Positions 33,828 through 44,678 of a DNA stretch of 64,000 bases are shown piece by piece. Positions within the stretch are counted from its first letter, which is position 1; every line of letters begins with the position of its first letter. Origin of the DNA: Synechococcaceae cyanobacterium (GTDB lineage Bacteria > Cyanobacteriota > Cyanobacteriia > PCC-6307 > Cyanobiaceae). A program made the translations under genes and the position numbers. Under the pieces are notes generated by a model. It did no database searches. It saw nothing but the letters and a program-made list of their open reading frames with translations, and had not been told where the DNA came from. The stretch is from assembly GCA_947378425.1 (NCBI GenBank), contig CANCJV010000001.1, forward strand, positions 1-64,000. Reading direction: 5' to 3'.

Positions 33828-34727
33828 TCAGGGGCTCTCGTCGTCCTTGTTCTGGCCGGTGGCGTTGGCTGAAGCCCGCTCGACGCTGGCCTTGAGCTCC
33901 GGCAGGGCCAGCAGGCGTGCGGTGGCGGCCCGCAGCTTCACGCCCCAGAGCTGTTCTTTTTGGTACGTCTCGTGGACGTAGTTGGGGTCGGTGTTGAGGG
34001 CATTTTCCGCCAGTTGCAAGGCTTCGCTGCGGTTCTGAGGGTTGCTTCCGTACAGCACCGTGGCCAGGGCCAGGGAGGTTTCGGCCGCATCCGGCTTGAT
34101 CTTGAGCACCTTCCGCCAGCGCTCGATCGCCTCCCTGGGGCGATCGAGTTCGAACAGCACCAGCCCCTGGTTGTTGACGGCCTCCCAGAAATCGCCACGC
34201 AGACCTGAGGCCTTTTCAAAGGCGGTCAGGGCGTCTGCGGGGCGACCCAGCAGCAGATTGGCGTTGCCGAGGTCGAAGTAGGCGCCCGAGTTGCGGCTGT
34301 CGAGCTGCAGACCATGGCGCAGCAGTTCGAGGGCATCGCCGGGTTTGCCGTTGCGCAGAGCCAGGGAGCCCTCCGCGAACCAGATGCCCGCATTGGTGGG
34401 ATCGAGGCGTTTGGCTCGTTCCAGGGCCACCAACGCCTTGCTGGAGTTGTTGCTGCGCAGTTGGGCCTCCGCCAGAAGCACCCAGCTGCGCGGATCGTCG
34501 GGGAGCAGCCGCACCGAGAGTTCGGCCAGGCGGGCTGCGTCTTCGGCCTGGCCGAGGCGCAGCAGGCGGGCTGCCGCCTGGGCAATGCCGAGGCCGGCGC
34601 CCTCCAGCTCCTTCGTCTGGGGGAGGTAGACGTAGGGCACCAGAGCCAGGGCTGGAGGAATCCCGCCCCACAACAACAGACCGGCTATCGGCAGGGAGCT
34701 GAGGAACTGCCACCGGCGCTGGCCCAT
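33828..34727 (-). CDS. TPR repeat protein
   Basis: Repeated TPRs (GAYFDLGNANLLLGRPADALTAFEKA etc.); start placed at MGQRRWQ. Confidence 0.88.
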   Translation of the reverse strand: MGQRRWQFLSSLPIAGLLLWGGIPPALALVPYVYLPQTKELEGAGLGIAQAAARLLRLGQAEDAARLAELSVRLLPDDPRSWVLLAEAQLRSNNSSKALVALERAKRLDPTNAGIWFAEGSLALRNGKPGDALELLRHGLQLDSRNSGAYFDLGNANLLLGRPADALTAFEKASGLRGDFWEAVNNQGLVLFELDRPREAIERWRKVLKIKPDAAETSLALATVLYGSNPQNRSEALQLAENALNTDPNYVHETYQKEQLWGVKLRAATARLLALPELKASVERASANATGQNKDDESP

Positions 34728-34752
34728 GGGATCACAAGGAATTCGACCCAGC

Positions 34753-35736
34753 CTAGGGACCGGGGAGGGTTTCACCCCGATTCGACATCGGGCTGGCGGC
34801 GGCGATATTGCGGCGCCACATCCAGGGCTTGATGCGCCGCAGGGCCGAGGCTCGCAGCCGTTCATCCCACTCCTGATCGCTCCAGCCGAGGGCCTCCTGG
34901 CCCTGCAGATTCAGCAGCCAGGGGCGCGGTTGCAGGTCGGGGTCCTCGGAGCTCTGCAGGGCGTCGCCATTCCAGGGACAGACCTCCTGACAGATGTCAC
35001 AACCGGCCACCCAACCCTGCAGATTCCCGGCCAGCTCCGCCGGCAGGCTGGGATCGCGATTTTCGATCGTGTGGAAGGCGATGCAGCGCCTGGCGTCGAC
35101 GACGAAGGGTTCACGGATCGCCGCGGTTGGACAGGCGTCGATGCAGCGGCTGCAGCGGCCGCACAGGCTGTCGCCGGCCTGATCAGCCGGCAGCTCCAGG
35201 CTGGTGAGCAGGTGGCCGAGCAGCAGCCAGGAGCCCCGCTGGCGGTGAATCAGGTTGCCGTGTTTGCCGATCCAGCCCAGGCCTGCCTCCTCGGCCCAGG
35301 CCTTATCCAGCAGCGGCGCACTGTCGACGCAGGCCCGCCAGCTGGTGCCCGGCGCCTCGGCTTCCAGCCAGCGGCCCAGCTGGCGCAGGCGGCGCTCGAT
35401 CACGCGGTGATAATCCCGGCCCCAGCCGTAGCGCGCCACCTTGAGGCTGCCCGCCTGGGGCGATTGGCGTACGTAATAGGACAGACCCACGGCCACCAGA
35501 CTGCGCACGCCGGGCAGCAGCAGCTCGATCTGGCGGCGACGCGGATCCTCCATCCAGGCCATCGAGCCGTGGTGGCCCGCCGCCAGCCAGCGCTCCAGGG
35601 CGGCCGTGCGCAGCCGCAGGCGATCACTGCCGGCCGCTGAGGCGATGCCGACCGGGTCGAAACCCAGGCGTCGGGCCTCCTGCTTGAGGGCCGTGGCCAG
35701 CTCACTGCCGGCTGGGCTGGGCTGGGGATGGTTCAT
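34753..35736 (-). CDS. queG: epoxyqueuosine reductase
   Basis: CGRCSRCIDACPTAAI and CDICQEVCPWN ferredoxin clusters; ARYGWGRDYH. Confidence 0.93.
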   Translation of the reverse strand: MNHPQPSPAGSELATALKQEARRLGFDPVGIASAAGSDRLRLRTAALERWLAAGHHGSMAWMEDPRRRQIELLLPGVRSLVAVGLSYYVRQSPQAGSLKVARYGWGRDYHRVIERRLRQLGRWLEAEAPGTSWRACVDSAPLLDKAWAEEAGLGWIGKHGNLIHRQRGSWLLLGHLLTSLELPADQAGDSLCGRCSRCIDACPTAAIREPFVVDARRCIAFHTIENRDPSLPAELAGNLQGWVAGCDICQEVCPWNGDALQSSEDPDLQPRPWLLNLQGQEALGWSDQEWDERLRASALRRIKPWMWRRNIAAASPMSNRGETLPGP

Positions 35737-36426
35737 CGCCGGTCGGTAGAGTCGAAATCCGCTGGTTCTGATCGTGTGACTGCCACCTCATCTAGCCGTT
35801 TCAGCCCTCTCTTGCGCTGGATGGGTATCACCCTGGTGGTGCTTCTGCTGCTGCAGATGCTGGCGGTGCTCAATCTCTGGGACTGGGGCCAGGAGCCCTT
35901 TCGCCAGCTGGTGGTGGAACGGTTGATCAATCAGTCCCCCATGGCCCTGGTGGGTCTGGTGCTGATGTATCTGTCGTCCCGCCTCGAAGATGAAGCCGAG
36001 ACCCGTACGCCGGTGCTGTGGAGCGTCTGCATCATCAGCGGTCTGCTGGCCGTGTTCCTGACCGCCTCCCTGCCGGTGGCCTTCGGCGGTGACCAGATCA
36101 TGCAGCAGCAGTCCGATGAACAGCTGGCGGCCAAGAAGGGTCAGCTGGCGATGGCCCGTCAGCAAAGCCAGGATCCCGCCCTGGTGCAGCAACTGATCAA
36201 GCAGGCCGAGGCCTCCGGCCAGGTGCCGGCCAATGCCAGTGAGGCCCAGAAAACCCAGTCGGCCAGGGCCTTCATCGATCGCCAGCTCGATCAGATGGAA
36301 GCCCAGTACAAGCAGGCTGAGCAGAGCAGCAAGGTCACCCTCAGTCAGCGGCGCTTCGCCGGCTCCGGCGGTGCCGTGGTGTTGATCATCGCCTTCACCA
36401 TCCTCTGCCTCGGCAGTGTCCTCTGA
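35728..36426 (+). CDS. HpsJ-like membrane protein
   Basis: LNLWDWGQEPFRQLVVERLINQSPMALVGLVLMYLSSRLE; TM-coil-TM layout; start may be internal. Confidence 0.7.
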   Translation: MVHRRSVESKSAGSDRVTATSSSRFSPLLRWMGITLVVLLLLQMLAVLNLWDWGQEPFRQLVVERLINQSPMALVGLVLMYLSSRLEDEAETRTPVLWSVCIISGLLAVFLTASLPVAFGGDQIMQQQSDEQLAAKKGQLAMARQQSQDPALVQQLIKQAEASGQVPANASEAQKTQSARAFIDRQLDQMEAQYKQAEQSSKVTLSQRRFAGSGGAVVLIIAFTILCLGSVL

Positions 36427-36504
36427 ACATTCCTTCGCGGCGGCTCCGGCGCTCCACCGGCTGGTTAGCGTCGGGCTGTTCGATCCGAACTCCCCCCAAC
36501 CACC

Positions 36505-37239
36505 TTGGTGCCCTCCAGCCCCCGAACCGATCAGCCGCTGGCCGACCGTCTCCAGCAGGATCTCAAGAACGATCTGATCGCCGGACTGCTGGTGGTGATC
36601 CCGCTGGCCACCACGATCTGGCTGGCCACCACGGTGAGCCGCTTTGTGCTTGCCTTCCTCACCTCAATTCCGAAACAGTTCAATCCGTTCAATACCCTCA
36701 ATCCCCTGCTTCAGGACCTGATCAACCTCGGCGTTGGTCTGTTGGTGCCTCTGCTGGGGATTCTGTTGATCGGCCTGATGGCGCGCAACATCGTCGGCCG
36801 CTGGCTGCTGGAGTTCGGAGAGGGCACGCTGTTGCGGATTCCCCTGGCTGGGTCGGTCTACAAGACCCTCAAACAACTGCTGGAAACCTTCCTGCAGGGC
36901 AGTGGCGGCAACCGCTTCCGGCGGGTGGTGCTGGTGGAGTACCCCCGCGAGGGGCTCTACGCCGTCGGTTTTGTCACCGGCACCATCGGCACCGCCGTCC
37001 AGGCTGATTTCCAGGAATCGATGTTGAGCGTGTTCATCCCCACAGCCCCCAACCCCACCACGGGTTGGTATGCGGTGGTGCCGGAGCGCCTCGTCAAGGA
37101 CATCGATCTCAGCGTCGAAGACGCCTTTCGCACGATCATTTCGGCTGGCATCGTCAGCCCCGATGAGCGCGAGCCCAACACGTCCAATCGCAGTTTTTCC
37201 AGCTTGCTGGAGAAGTTGCGCGCACCCCAGCTTTCCTGA
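36505..37239 (+). CDS. DUF502 family membrane protein
   Basis: DLIAGLLVVIPLATTIWLATTV, RIPLAGSVYKTLKQLLETF, YPREGLYAVGFVTG. Confidence 0.88.
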   Translation: MVPSSPRTDQPLADRLQQDLKNDLIAGLLVVIPLATTIWLATTVSRFVLAFLTSIPKQFNPFNTLNPLLQDLINLGVGLLVPLLGILLIGLMARNIVGRWLLEFGEGTLLRIPLAGSVYKTLKQLLETFLQGSGGNRFRRVVLVEYPREGLYAVGFVTGTIGTAVQADFQESMLSVFIPTAPNPTTGWYAVVPERLVKDIDLSVEDAFRTIISAGIVSPDEREPNTSNRSFSSLLEKLRAPQLS

Positions 37240-37883
37240 TGCAGAGCCGAACTCTTGCCCGCGAACTGGCCCTGCTGATGCTCGGCCAGGTCAACGATCG
37301 AGGCCCAGCGGCCACCAGCGCCGGCACGGCCGCCCTGAGCGATGGATCCCTGGAGGGGCTGCTGCATCAGGCCCTCACCAGCCTCAGCCAGCATGTGCGC
37401 GATGCCCTCGATCGCTCGGCGGAGGATCTGCAGCAGGCCCAGCAGGAATTGCTGGACAGCGAACTGCAGGAGGAGGGACCGGCCCGGTTGCCGCGGGTGC
37501 GCCAGCATCTTCAGGAGGGCCTCAATCACGCCGAACAGGCGCTCAATCGCCTTTCCGCCAGCCTCGAGCTGCCCCGCCTGCTGTTGCTGGCCGATCAGGA
37601 GGAGGTGCGCAGCGGCGCCATTGCCCGGGCCCGGGCGGTGCTGCGCGATCGCGAGCGGATCGATGAACGGCTGGATCGGGTGATGGAGGGCTGGCGCCTG
37701 ACCCGTCTGCCCCGCATCGATCGCGACATCCTGCGACTGGCGGCGGTGGATCTGGAGAGTTTTGCCACCCCGCCGGCGGTCGCCTGCAATGAGGCCGTCG
37801 AGCTGGCCCATCGCTACAGCGACGAGCAGGGCCGTCGCATGATCAATGGCGTCCTGCGACGCTTCACCTCGGCAACGGTGTAG
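37239..37883 (+). CDS. nusB: transcription antitermination factor NusB
   Basis: SRTLARELALLMLGQV..., RLPRIDRDILRLAAVDLE...NEAVELAHRYSDEQGRRMINGVLRRF. Confidence 0.93.
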   Translation: MQSRTLARELALLMLGQVNDRGPAATSAGTAALSDGSLEGLLHQALTSLSQHVRDALDRSAEDLQQAQQELLDSELQEEGPARLPRVRQHLQEGLNHAEQALNRLSASLELPRLLLLADQEEVRSGAIARARAVLRDRERIDERLDRVMEGWRLTRLPRIDRDILRLAAVDLESFATPPAVACNEAVELAHRYSDEQGRRMINGVLRRFTSATV

Positions 37884-37889
37884 CCCGCG

Positions 37890-40259
37890 ATGGTGTTCGA
37901 CTGGTTCAAGCGCGCAACGGTCTCCCAGAGCCCAGACGCTGCCTCGCCCGAGCTTTCTCCTGAGCCGCCACCAACCGGCGAGGCGGCTTCGGTGCCAGCT
38001 CCTGAAGGCACCTCTCCCTCGGATGGCTCGGAGCCTTCCCTGCTCCCCGGGTCTGGCTCTGAACCGGCCGGCACTGACTGGAGCGCCACGCCACAACCCG
38101 GTTCCGGATCAGCTGGCACTGCAGCAGCCACGGCTGTTGCAGTGCCAATGGCTGTTGCCGAGCCCACGGCTGTTGCCGAAATCAACACAACCGCATCGGC
38201 TGGCCTGGTCTCCGCTCAACCGACAGCACCGTCCGCCAGCGCTGGCACCACCAACGTCGCGGCCGAGCCCCCGGCCGTCGGTGCCGTCGATCAGCAGGCT
38301 CTCGACTGGGCCCGCCAGGCCTACGCCCGCCTCAAGGCCCAGCAGGAGGCGGCTCGCACGGCGTCAGTCCCTCAGCCGATCCCGAGCCCTCCGCCCAGCA
38401 GTCCGGCGGCCGGCGAAATCCTGCCGGCGAGTTTTTCCCCGGCAGGGGCCGAGTCCTCAGCTGTCACGGAGTCCTCGGCTGCTGCCGAGCCAACGGCTGT
38501 TCCTGAGTCCAGAGCTGTTATTGAGCCCACGGCTCTCGCGGAGCCAACGGCTGCTGCCGATCTGCCGCCGCCAGCCCAGCTGACGGCTCCAGCCCCTGTC
38601 TCCGCCGACGCCTCAACGCCCGAGCCGATGGCCCCGGTTGCGGCTGAGCCCCTGGCTGCTGCCGGCTTCGCTTCAGCAGCCGACTCGCCAGCGATGGCGT
38701 CTTTCAGCGCCGTCGCCGAGCCGACGGCTGTTGCAGAACCAACAGCGGCTATAGAGCCCGCGGCCGTTGTCGAAGTTCCGGCCGTGGCGGATGCACCAGC
38801 GATGGCCGAGCCAACGCCTGGAGCTGAATCAGCTTCCCCAGCCGAAGGTCCGGTTGGGGGCGAGCCCGCTGCACCGTTGCAGGAGTCAGCGGTTGTTACG
38901 GCTGTGTCCCCGCTGCCGGCTGTCGCCGTCGATCCCTGGGCTTCGGCGGCGGTGCAGTCCCCGGCGGCTGGGCAGGAACCAGAGAGGCTTCCGGCCGATC
39001 ATCCGGTTCCCGCTCCAGGCACGATCGCTACGGCCGCCGTCGACCCGGGCTTATCTGCGCCGACGCCGGAGGCCGCCTTGGCTCCGCAGGGACCTGTCGC
39101 CCGAGGCCTGTCACTGCTGGAGCAGGCGGCTGCCGAGCGGCAGCAGCGGCAGCAGCAGCTGACGGCGGCGGCCCCGGTTTCGGAGCGTGAGCCCCAGCCC
39201 CTGGCCGCACCGGCTCCCCGGGCTCTGCCCGAGAGCGAGCCCCAGCTGGGTGCCTTCGACGACACCTTCACCTGGTCAGCGGAGGTGCTGGCGGCTCAGG
39301 GCCGCCAGGTTGAGGACATGTCGCTTGAGGAGATCGACTGGCTCGGCCGGCTGCGCCGCGGCCTGGAGAAGACCCGGCGGGGCTTTGTCACCCAGCTGCT
39401 CGAGAACCTCGGCGACGATCCCCTCACCCCGGAGGTGATCGATGACCTCGAAACGACCCTGTTGCGGGCCGATGTCGGCGTGCAGGCCACCGATCAGGTG
39501 CTCGAGGCCCTGCGCCGCCGCCTGAACGAGGAGGTGGTCGATCCGGCCGAGGGATTGCGGTTTCTCAAGGAGCAGCTGCGTGGTCTGCTGGAGGCGCCGA
39601 TCGCGGCCAGCGCTGCGCCGCTGCTGGCTCCCCAGAAGGATCGCCTCAATGTCTGGCTGCTGGTGGGGGTCAACGGCGTCGGCAAGACCACGACCCTCGG
39701 CAAGCTCGCCAATCTCGCCGTGCGCAGTGGCTACAGCTGCCTGATCGCCGCCGCCGACACCTTCCGGGCCGCGGCCGTGGAGCAGGTGAGGATCTGGGGG
39801 GAGCGCAGTGGCGTCGCCGTGATCTCCAATCCCAGTGCCAATGCCGATCCGGCGGCCGTCGTCTACGACGCCATCGGGGCGGCCCGGGCCAAGGGCACCG
39901 AGCTGGTGCTGGTGGATACGGCCGGTCGCCTGCAGACCAAGCACAACCTGATGGAGGAGCTCACCAAGGTGCGCCGCATCATCGACAAGCTGGCTCCTGA
40001 GGCCGTCGTGGAGTCGCTGCTGGTGCTCGATGCCAGCCAGGGCCAGAACGGCCTGCGCCAGGCCATGGCTTTCGCCAGCGCCGCCGGCCTCACCGGCGTG
40101 GTGATCACCAAGCTCGATGGCAGTGCCCGCGGTGGCGTGGCCCTGGCGGTGGCCTCCGAGGCCAGGCTGCCGATCCGCTTCATCGGTGCCGGCGAAGGCA
40201 TCCGCGATCTGCGCCCCTTCAACAGCTTCGAGTTCGTCGAAGCCTTGCTGGCCAGCTAG
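37890..40259 (+). CDS. ftsY: signal recognition particle receptor FtsY
   Basis: C-terminal NG domain GVNGVGKTTTLGKLANL, DTFRAAAVEQ, LVDTAGRLQTKHNLM, ITKLDGSARGG; about 420 aa A/P/E-rich N-terminal extension. Confidence 0.95.
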   Translation: MVFDWFKRATVSQSPDAASPELSPEPPPTGEAASVPAPEGTSPSDGSEPSLLPGSGSEPAGTDWSATPQPGSGSAGTAAATAVAVPMAVAEPTAVAEINTTASAGLVSAQPTAPSASAGTTNVAAEPPAVGAVDQQALDWARQAYARLKAQQEAARTASVPQPIPSPPPSSPAAGEILPASFSPAGAESSAVTESSAAAEPTAVPESRAVIEPTALAEPTAAADLPPPAQLTAPAPVSADASTPEPMAPVAAEPLAAAGFASAADSPAMASFSAVAEPTAVAEPTAAIEPAAVVEVPAVADAPAMAEPTPGAESASPAEGPVGGEPAAPLQESAVVTAVSPLPAVAVDPWASAAVQSPAAGQEPERLPADHPVPAPGTIATAAVDPGLSAPTPEAALAPQGPVARGLSLLEQAAAERQQRQQQLTAAAPVSEREPQPLAAPAPRALPESEPQLGAFDDTFTWSAEVLAAQGRQVEDMSLEEIDWLGRLRRGLEKTRRGFVTQLLENLGDDPLTPEVIDDLETTLLRADVGVQATDQVLEALRRRLNEEVVDPAEGLRFLKEQLRGLLEAPIAASAAPLLAPQKDRLNVWLLVGVNGVGKTTTLGKLANLAVRSGYSCLIAAADTFRAAAVEQVRIWGERSGVAVISNPSANADPAAVVYDAIGAARAKGTELVLVDTAGRLQTKHNLMEELTKVRRIIDKLAPEAVVESLLVLDASQGQNGLRQAMAFASAAGLTGVVITKLDGSARGGVALAVASEARLPIRFIGAGEGIRDLRPFNSFEFVEALLAS

Positions 40260-40469
40260 CGGGCTGTTGTATCGGGCTCACCCATCTGCCCGGCGCGGCT
40301 GCAGGCCCTGATCGAGGCCGGGGCTGCTGCACTCTCGCCGCGGATCGCCAGTCACCCAGCGCCGATCGGCGGGGTCACCGCAACGGCCCGGGATCGCAAC
40401 CTGCTGTCCCCTCGGGAGGGCAGCCCCCATCGGTGGCTGCTCCTGGCGTCTTTCGCCGGTGTTGACGAC

Positions 40470-42245
40470 TTGGGCCTGCAACGGCCCGCTGGCGGGCGGG
40501 ACCTTTCGCTTTCGTGCTGCTGGCGATGCTGGTGCTCAGGTCCCTGGTTCGGCAGGTTTTCAGTGACGCCCAGCCCGACGAATCCCGGGAACACTGCTAC
40601 CTTTCGGATCCCTCGCGGCCGCTCCTTGGGCAGCCAGCCGCCCCGCCGCCCCCCGGGCCCCATCGCCGCTGCGGCCGCCCCGGGCCCGGCCTCCGGACCT
40701 GCCGTCCCCGGACCGGCTGTGGCTCACCCCTTGCCAGTTGCGCTCGAGCCCCCGCCCCCGGCCGGATCGCCGTCGTTGGCCGATGTCGCCGCTTCGATCA
40801 ATCCGGCTGCCGACGACGTCCTGCCCCGGGCCGGCGTTGCGCCCGCCCCGGAACCCCCGCCCGGTGCATCCCCCCCCGGCCCGTCCGCCCCGTCCCAGCC
40901 CCTGTCGGTGGGGACGTCCCTGCGGCAGTTGCTCGACAGCCTCAATCGCGAGCAGCGCCGCAACCAGGAGCTGTTGGCCTCGCTGGCCTTCGCCCTGCGC
41001 AGTTTCACCAATCTCAAGCGCTTCCTCGAGCTGGTGCCCCTGGTCTCCTCACGACTGGTGGAGGCCGAAGGCAGTGTGCTGGTGGTGTTTCACCCGGATG
41101 GACGCCTTTGGCGCGACCATCTGCAGGCCACCCCGGGCGAGCGCTCCGCCGAGCTGTTGCGGCGGCTGCTCGCCCTTCCCGACAGCCAGTTGCAGGCCCA
41201 GTCGGGCGATGAAGCGGTGGCGGCCCTGCTCGACCCGCTGATCCGCCGGTTGCTGGGTCACTCCGAGCTGGTCGCCACCTCCGTGGTGGCGCGCAGCTGC
41301 CAGCGTGGCCGCCTTTACGTGTTCAGCGGCCGGCGCGGCTACAGCTGGAGCGATGTCCATCGCCGCCATCTGCAGCTGGTGGCCGACCTCACTGGTGTGG
41401 CTCTGGAAAACGAGCTGCTGCAGCAGGACATGCGGCGCCATGAACGGCTCGATCGCCAGCTCAGCATCGGTGCCGAGATCCAGGCCCAGCTGCTGCCGGA
41501 TCACTGCCCGGTGATTGCGGGGGTGGAGCTGGCGGCCCGTTGCCGGCCGGCCTATCAGGTGGGCGGCGACTACTACGACTTCATCCCGGTGCGGCCCGAT
41601 CTGATCGGCCGCCGCCGCGAGCAGGGTCAGTGGGCGGTGGTGATGGGGGACGTGATGGGCAAAGGGGTGCCCGCCGGCCTGCTGATGACCCTGCTGCGGG
41701 GCATGTTGCGGGCCGAGGTGCTCAGCGGATTACCCCCCGATCGCATCCTTCACGATCTCAATCGCCTGGCCCAGGAGGATCTGGCCCATTCGCACCGTTT
41801 CGTCACTCTGTTCTATTCCGATTACAACCCCATCAGCCGCCGGCTGCGCTATGCCAATGCCGCCCACAATCCGCCGCTGATCTGGCGTCGCCACCAGGGT
41901 CGCGTGGATCGGCTCGATGCGCCGGGGCTGCTGATCGGTCTGCAGAGCGAAGCGGAGTATGGCTGGGGTGAGGTGGTGCTCGAGCCCGGCGATGTGCTGC
42001 TCTATTACACCGATGGCGTCACCGAGGCCTCCGGATTCAGCGGTGAGCGCTTTGACGAGGAGCGGCTGGTGCGTGCGTTTCATGCCGCCTGTGGCGCCGG
42101 CCTCAGCGCCCAGGAGCTGCTGGATCAGCTGTTCGGCCGTCTGGATCGCTTCGTCGGTTCCGATCACCAACTTGAGGACGATGCCTCGATGGTGGTGCTG
42201 AAGGTGCGCGAGGACGTGCTGCTGCCGACGCTTCCCGGTTTCTGA
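40470..42245 (+). CDS. PP2C/SpoIIE-type (RsbU-like) serine phosphatase with GAF-like region
   Basis: [61 protein letters not shown]-terminus Pro-rich and start uncertain. Confidence 0.85.
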   Translation: MGLQRPAGGRDLSLSCCWRCWCSGPWFGRFSVTPSPTNPGNTATFRIPRGRSLGSQPPRRPPGPIAAAAAPGPASGPAVPGPAVAHPLPVALEPPPPAGSPSLADVAASINPAADDVLPRAGVAPAPEPPPGASPPGPSAPSQPLSVGTSLRQLLDSLNREQRRNQELLASLAFALRSFTNLKRFLELVPLVSSRLVEAEGSVLVVFHPDGRLWRDHLQATPGERSAELLRRLLALPDSQLQAQSGDEAVAALLDPLIRRLLGHSELVATSVVARSCQRGRLYVFSGRRGYSWSDVHRRHLQLVADLTGVALENELLQQDMRRHERLDRQLSIGAEIQAQLLPDHCPVIAGVELAARCRPAYQVGGDYYDFIPVRPDLIGRRREQGQWAVVMGDVMGKGVPAGLLMTLLRGMLRAEVLSGLPPDRILHDLNRLAQEDLAHSHRFVTLFYSDYNPISRRLRYANAAHNPPLIWRRHQGRVDRLDAPGLLIGLQSEAEYGWGEVVLEPGDVLLYYTDGVTEASGFSGERFDEERLVRAFHAACGAGLSAQELLDQLFGRLDRFVGSDHQLEDDASMVVLKVREDVLLPTLPGF

Positions 42246-42283
42246 GGCCGGCTGCCAAGCTGGCATGTTCAGACCAGCCCGCG

Positions 42284-43756
42284 ATGGCCGCCGAATCGAC
42301 GCCCTCTTCCGCTTCAGGTTCCGGTGTGACGGGCGGTGCGGCCGGGGGCTGGAGCGACCGCTTCGAGCAGGGCCTGCATCCGGCGATCGAGCGGTTCAAT
42401 GCCTCGATCGGCTTCGACATCACTCTGCTGCAGGAGGATCTCGATGGCTCGGTGGCCCATGCCCGCATGCTCGGCCGCTGCGGTGTGATCGCCGAGCAGG
42501 AGGCCGATCGGCTGATCGAGGGTCTTGAGGCGATCCGCCGTGAGGCCGCGGCCGGCCAGTTCCAGCCCACGATCGAGGCGGAGGATGTGCATTTTGCCGT
42601 CGAGCGGCGCCTGATCGAGTTGCTTGGGCCCGTGGGCAAGAAGCTGCACACCGGCCGCAGTCGCAATGATCAGGTCGGCACCGATCTGCGGCTGTGGTTG
42701 CGGCGTCGCATCGATGACATTGAGAAGGCCCTGCTGCGTTTCGAGCGGGCCCTGCTCGCCCAGGCCGAAGCCCACGCCGACACCCTGATCCCCGGCTACA
42801 CCCATCTGCAGCGGGCCCAGCCGATCTGCCTGGCGCATCACCTGCTGGCCTACATCGAAATGGCCGAACGGGACCGCTCCCGTCTGGCCGATGTGCGCCG
42901 CCGGGTCGACATCTGCCCGCTCGGGGCGGCGGCCCTGGCCGGCACGCCGGTGCCGATCGATCGTCGCCAGACGGCCGAAGCGCTCGGCTTCGCCAGCCTC
43001 TATGCCAACTCCCTCGACGCCGTCAGCGATCGGGATTTTGCGGTGGAGTTCATGGCCGCGGCCAGCCTGGTGCTGGTCCATCTCAGTCGCCTCAGTGAGG
43101 AGGTGATTCTCTGGGCCAGCGAGGAGTTCGCCTTCGTCTCGCTCACCGATCGCTGCGCGACCGGCAGCAGCCTGATGCCCCAGAAGAAGAACCCCGATGT
43201 GCCGGAGCTGGTGCGCGGCAAGAGCGGCCGCGTTTTCGGCCATCTGATGGGCCTGCTGACGATGATCAAGGGTCTGCCCCTGGCTTACAACAAGGATTTC
43301 CAGGAGGACAAGGAGGCCCTGTTCGACGGCGTGCGCACCTGTCTGGACTGTCTGGAGGCGATGGCGATCCTGTTTGAGGAGGGCCTGGTGTTCCGGCCCG
43401 AGCGCCTGGAGCGGGCGGTGGAGTCCGATTTCTCCAATGCCACCGATGTGGCCGATTACCTGGTGGCTCGGGATGTGCCGTTCCGCGAGGCCTATCAGCT
43501 GGTCGGTGGCCTGGTGAAGAGCTGCCTCAAGGAGGGGATCCTGCTCAAGGATCTGCCCCTGACGCGCTGGCAGCAGCTCCATCCGGCCTTCGAGGCCGAC
43601 ATCCATGGCGCCATCGCTCCCCGTCAGGTGGTCCGGGCCCGCCGCAGCGAGGGCGGCACCGGCTTCGAGCAGGTGAGGCAGCAGTTGGCTCTGGCCCGCC
43701 TGCGGCTGGGCGAAGGATCGTCAGCGACTTCGGAACAATGTGGCCAGGCGGTTTAA
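42284..43756 (+). CDS. argH: argininosuccinate lyase
   Basis: [51 protein letters not shown]. Confidence 0.97.
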   Translation: MAAESTPSSASGSGVTGGAAGGWSDRFEQGLHPAIERFNASIGFDITLLQEDLDGSVAHARMLGRCGVIAEQEADRLIEGLEAIRREAAAGQFQPTIEAEDVHFAVERRLIELLGPVGKKLHTGRSRNDQVGTDLRLWLRRRIDDIEKALLRFERALLAQAEAHADTLIPGYTHLQRAQPICLAHHLLAYIEMAERDRSRLADVRRRVDICPLGAAALAGTPVPIDRRQTAEALGFASLYANSLDAVSDRDFAVEFMAAASLVLVHLSRLSEEVILWASEEFAFVSLTDRCATGSSLMPQKKNPDVPELVRGKSGRVFGHLMGLLTMIKGLPLAYNKDFQEDKEALFDGVRTCLDCLEAMAILFEEGLVFRPERLERAVESDFSNATDVADYLVARDVPFREAYQLVGGLVKSCLKEGILLKDLPLTRWQQLHPAFEADIHGAIAPRQVVRARRSEGGTGFEQVRQQLALARLRLGEGSSATSEQCGQAV

Positions 43757-43835
43757 CCTTTCGGGGTGTGTGACGTTTCGGCGTCACTCGGGCCCCTCAC
43801 GGTTCCAGCCCATTCCCGGTCATCAGGTCAGTTCA

Positions 43836-44405
43836 GTGAGTATTTTCGTCGGTAATCTGCCCTTCCGCGCCGAGCAGGAAGACATTCTCGAGCTCTTCGC
43901 CCCCTTTGGCGAGGTGGCGAACTGCTCCCTTCCCCTGGAGCGGGACACCGGTCGCAAGCGGGGCTTCGCCTTCGTCGAGATGGCGGATCCAGAGCTGGAG
44001 ACCAAGGCCATCGATGCCCTGCAGGGGGTTGAGTTGATGGGTCGCGCCCTGCGCATCAACAAGGCCGAACCCCGCAGCAGCGGCGGTGGAGGCGGCGGCG
44101 GGGGTGGTGCCGGTCGTCGCACTGGCGGCTACGGCGGCGGTGGTTATGGCGCCGGAGGCGGCGGTGGCTACGGTGGCAGTGGTGGTGGTGGCGGCTACGG
44201 CGGTGGAGCTGGCGGCGGCGGCTATGCCGGTGCCGGAGGCGGAGGCGGTGAGCGCGGCTCCGGAGCCCGAGGCTGGGAAGATCGCAGCTACGGCGGCGGC
44301 GATCGCGGTGGCGACAGCTTCGATGCCGGCCGGGCCCGCCGTCGCCGCAGCAGTGGTGGTGGCGATTTCGGCGGCGGTGGTGATTACCCCGGCGCCGAGG
44401 GCTGA
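43836..44405 (+). CDS. glycine-rich RRM RNA-binding protein
   Basis: SIFVGNLPF (RNP2), KRGFAFVEM (RNP1), long Gly/Tyr-rich tail; GTG start inferred. Confidence 0.93.
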   Translation: MSIFVGNLPFRAEQEDILELFAPFGEVANCSLPLERDTGRKRGFAFVEMADPELETKAIDALQGVELMGRALRINKAEPRSSGGGGGGGGGAGRRTGGYGGGGYGAGGGGGYGGSGGGGGYGGGAGGGGYAGAGGGGGERGSGARGWEDRSYGGGDRGGDSFDAGRARRRRSSGGGDFGGGGDYPGAEG

Positions 44406-44678
44406 ACCGCCGGCTTGCGGTTGCGGGGCTCGGCGCTGTTCTGCGCCCGCTGGGCTGAGCCTCGGCTCAGCTGTGCGCAAATGCAGCACTTTTCCCGCAT
44501 GCGAGGTAATCATTCACCTCGGACAAGCTTGTCCGAGGTCCGGAATCGTTTTGGTTCCAGCCATGAACCAGCCAGAAGCGATGGATGGTGCGGCTGGTTT
44601 GAAGTGCCCTGATCCAGGGCCCAAGATGGCTTGATCGCCCTGTGCCCCCCCCGGTGGGGTGGTTCGGGGCGAGGCTTC

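Noticed and set aside
44104-44390. Gly-rich repeats as a DNA repeat array
   Set aside because: Explained by the Gly/Tyr-rich tail of the RRM protein
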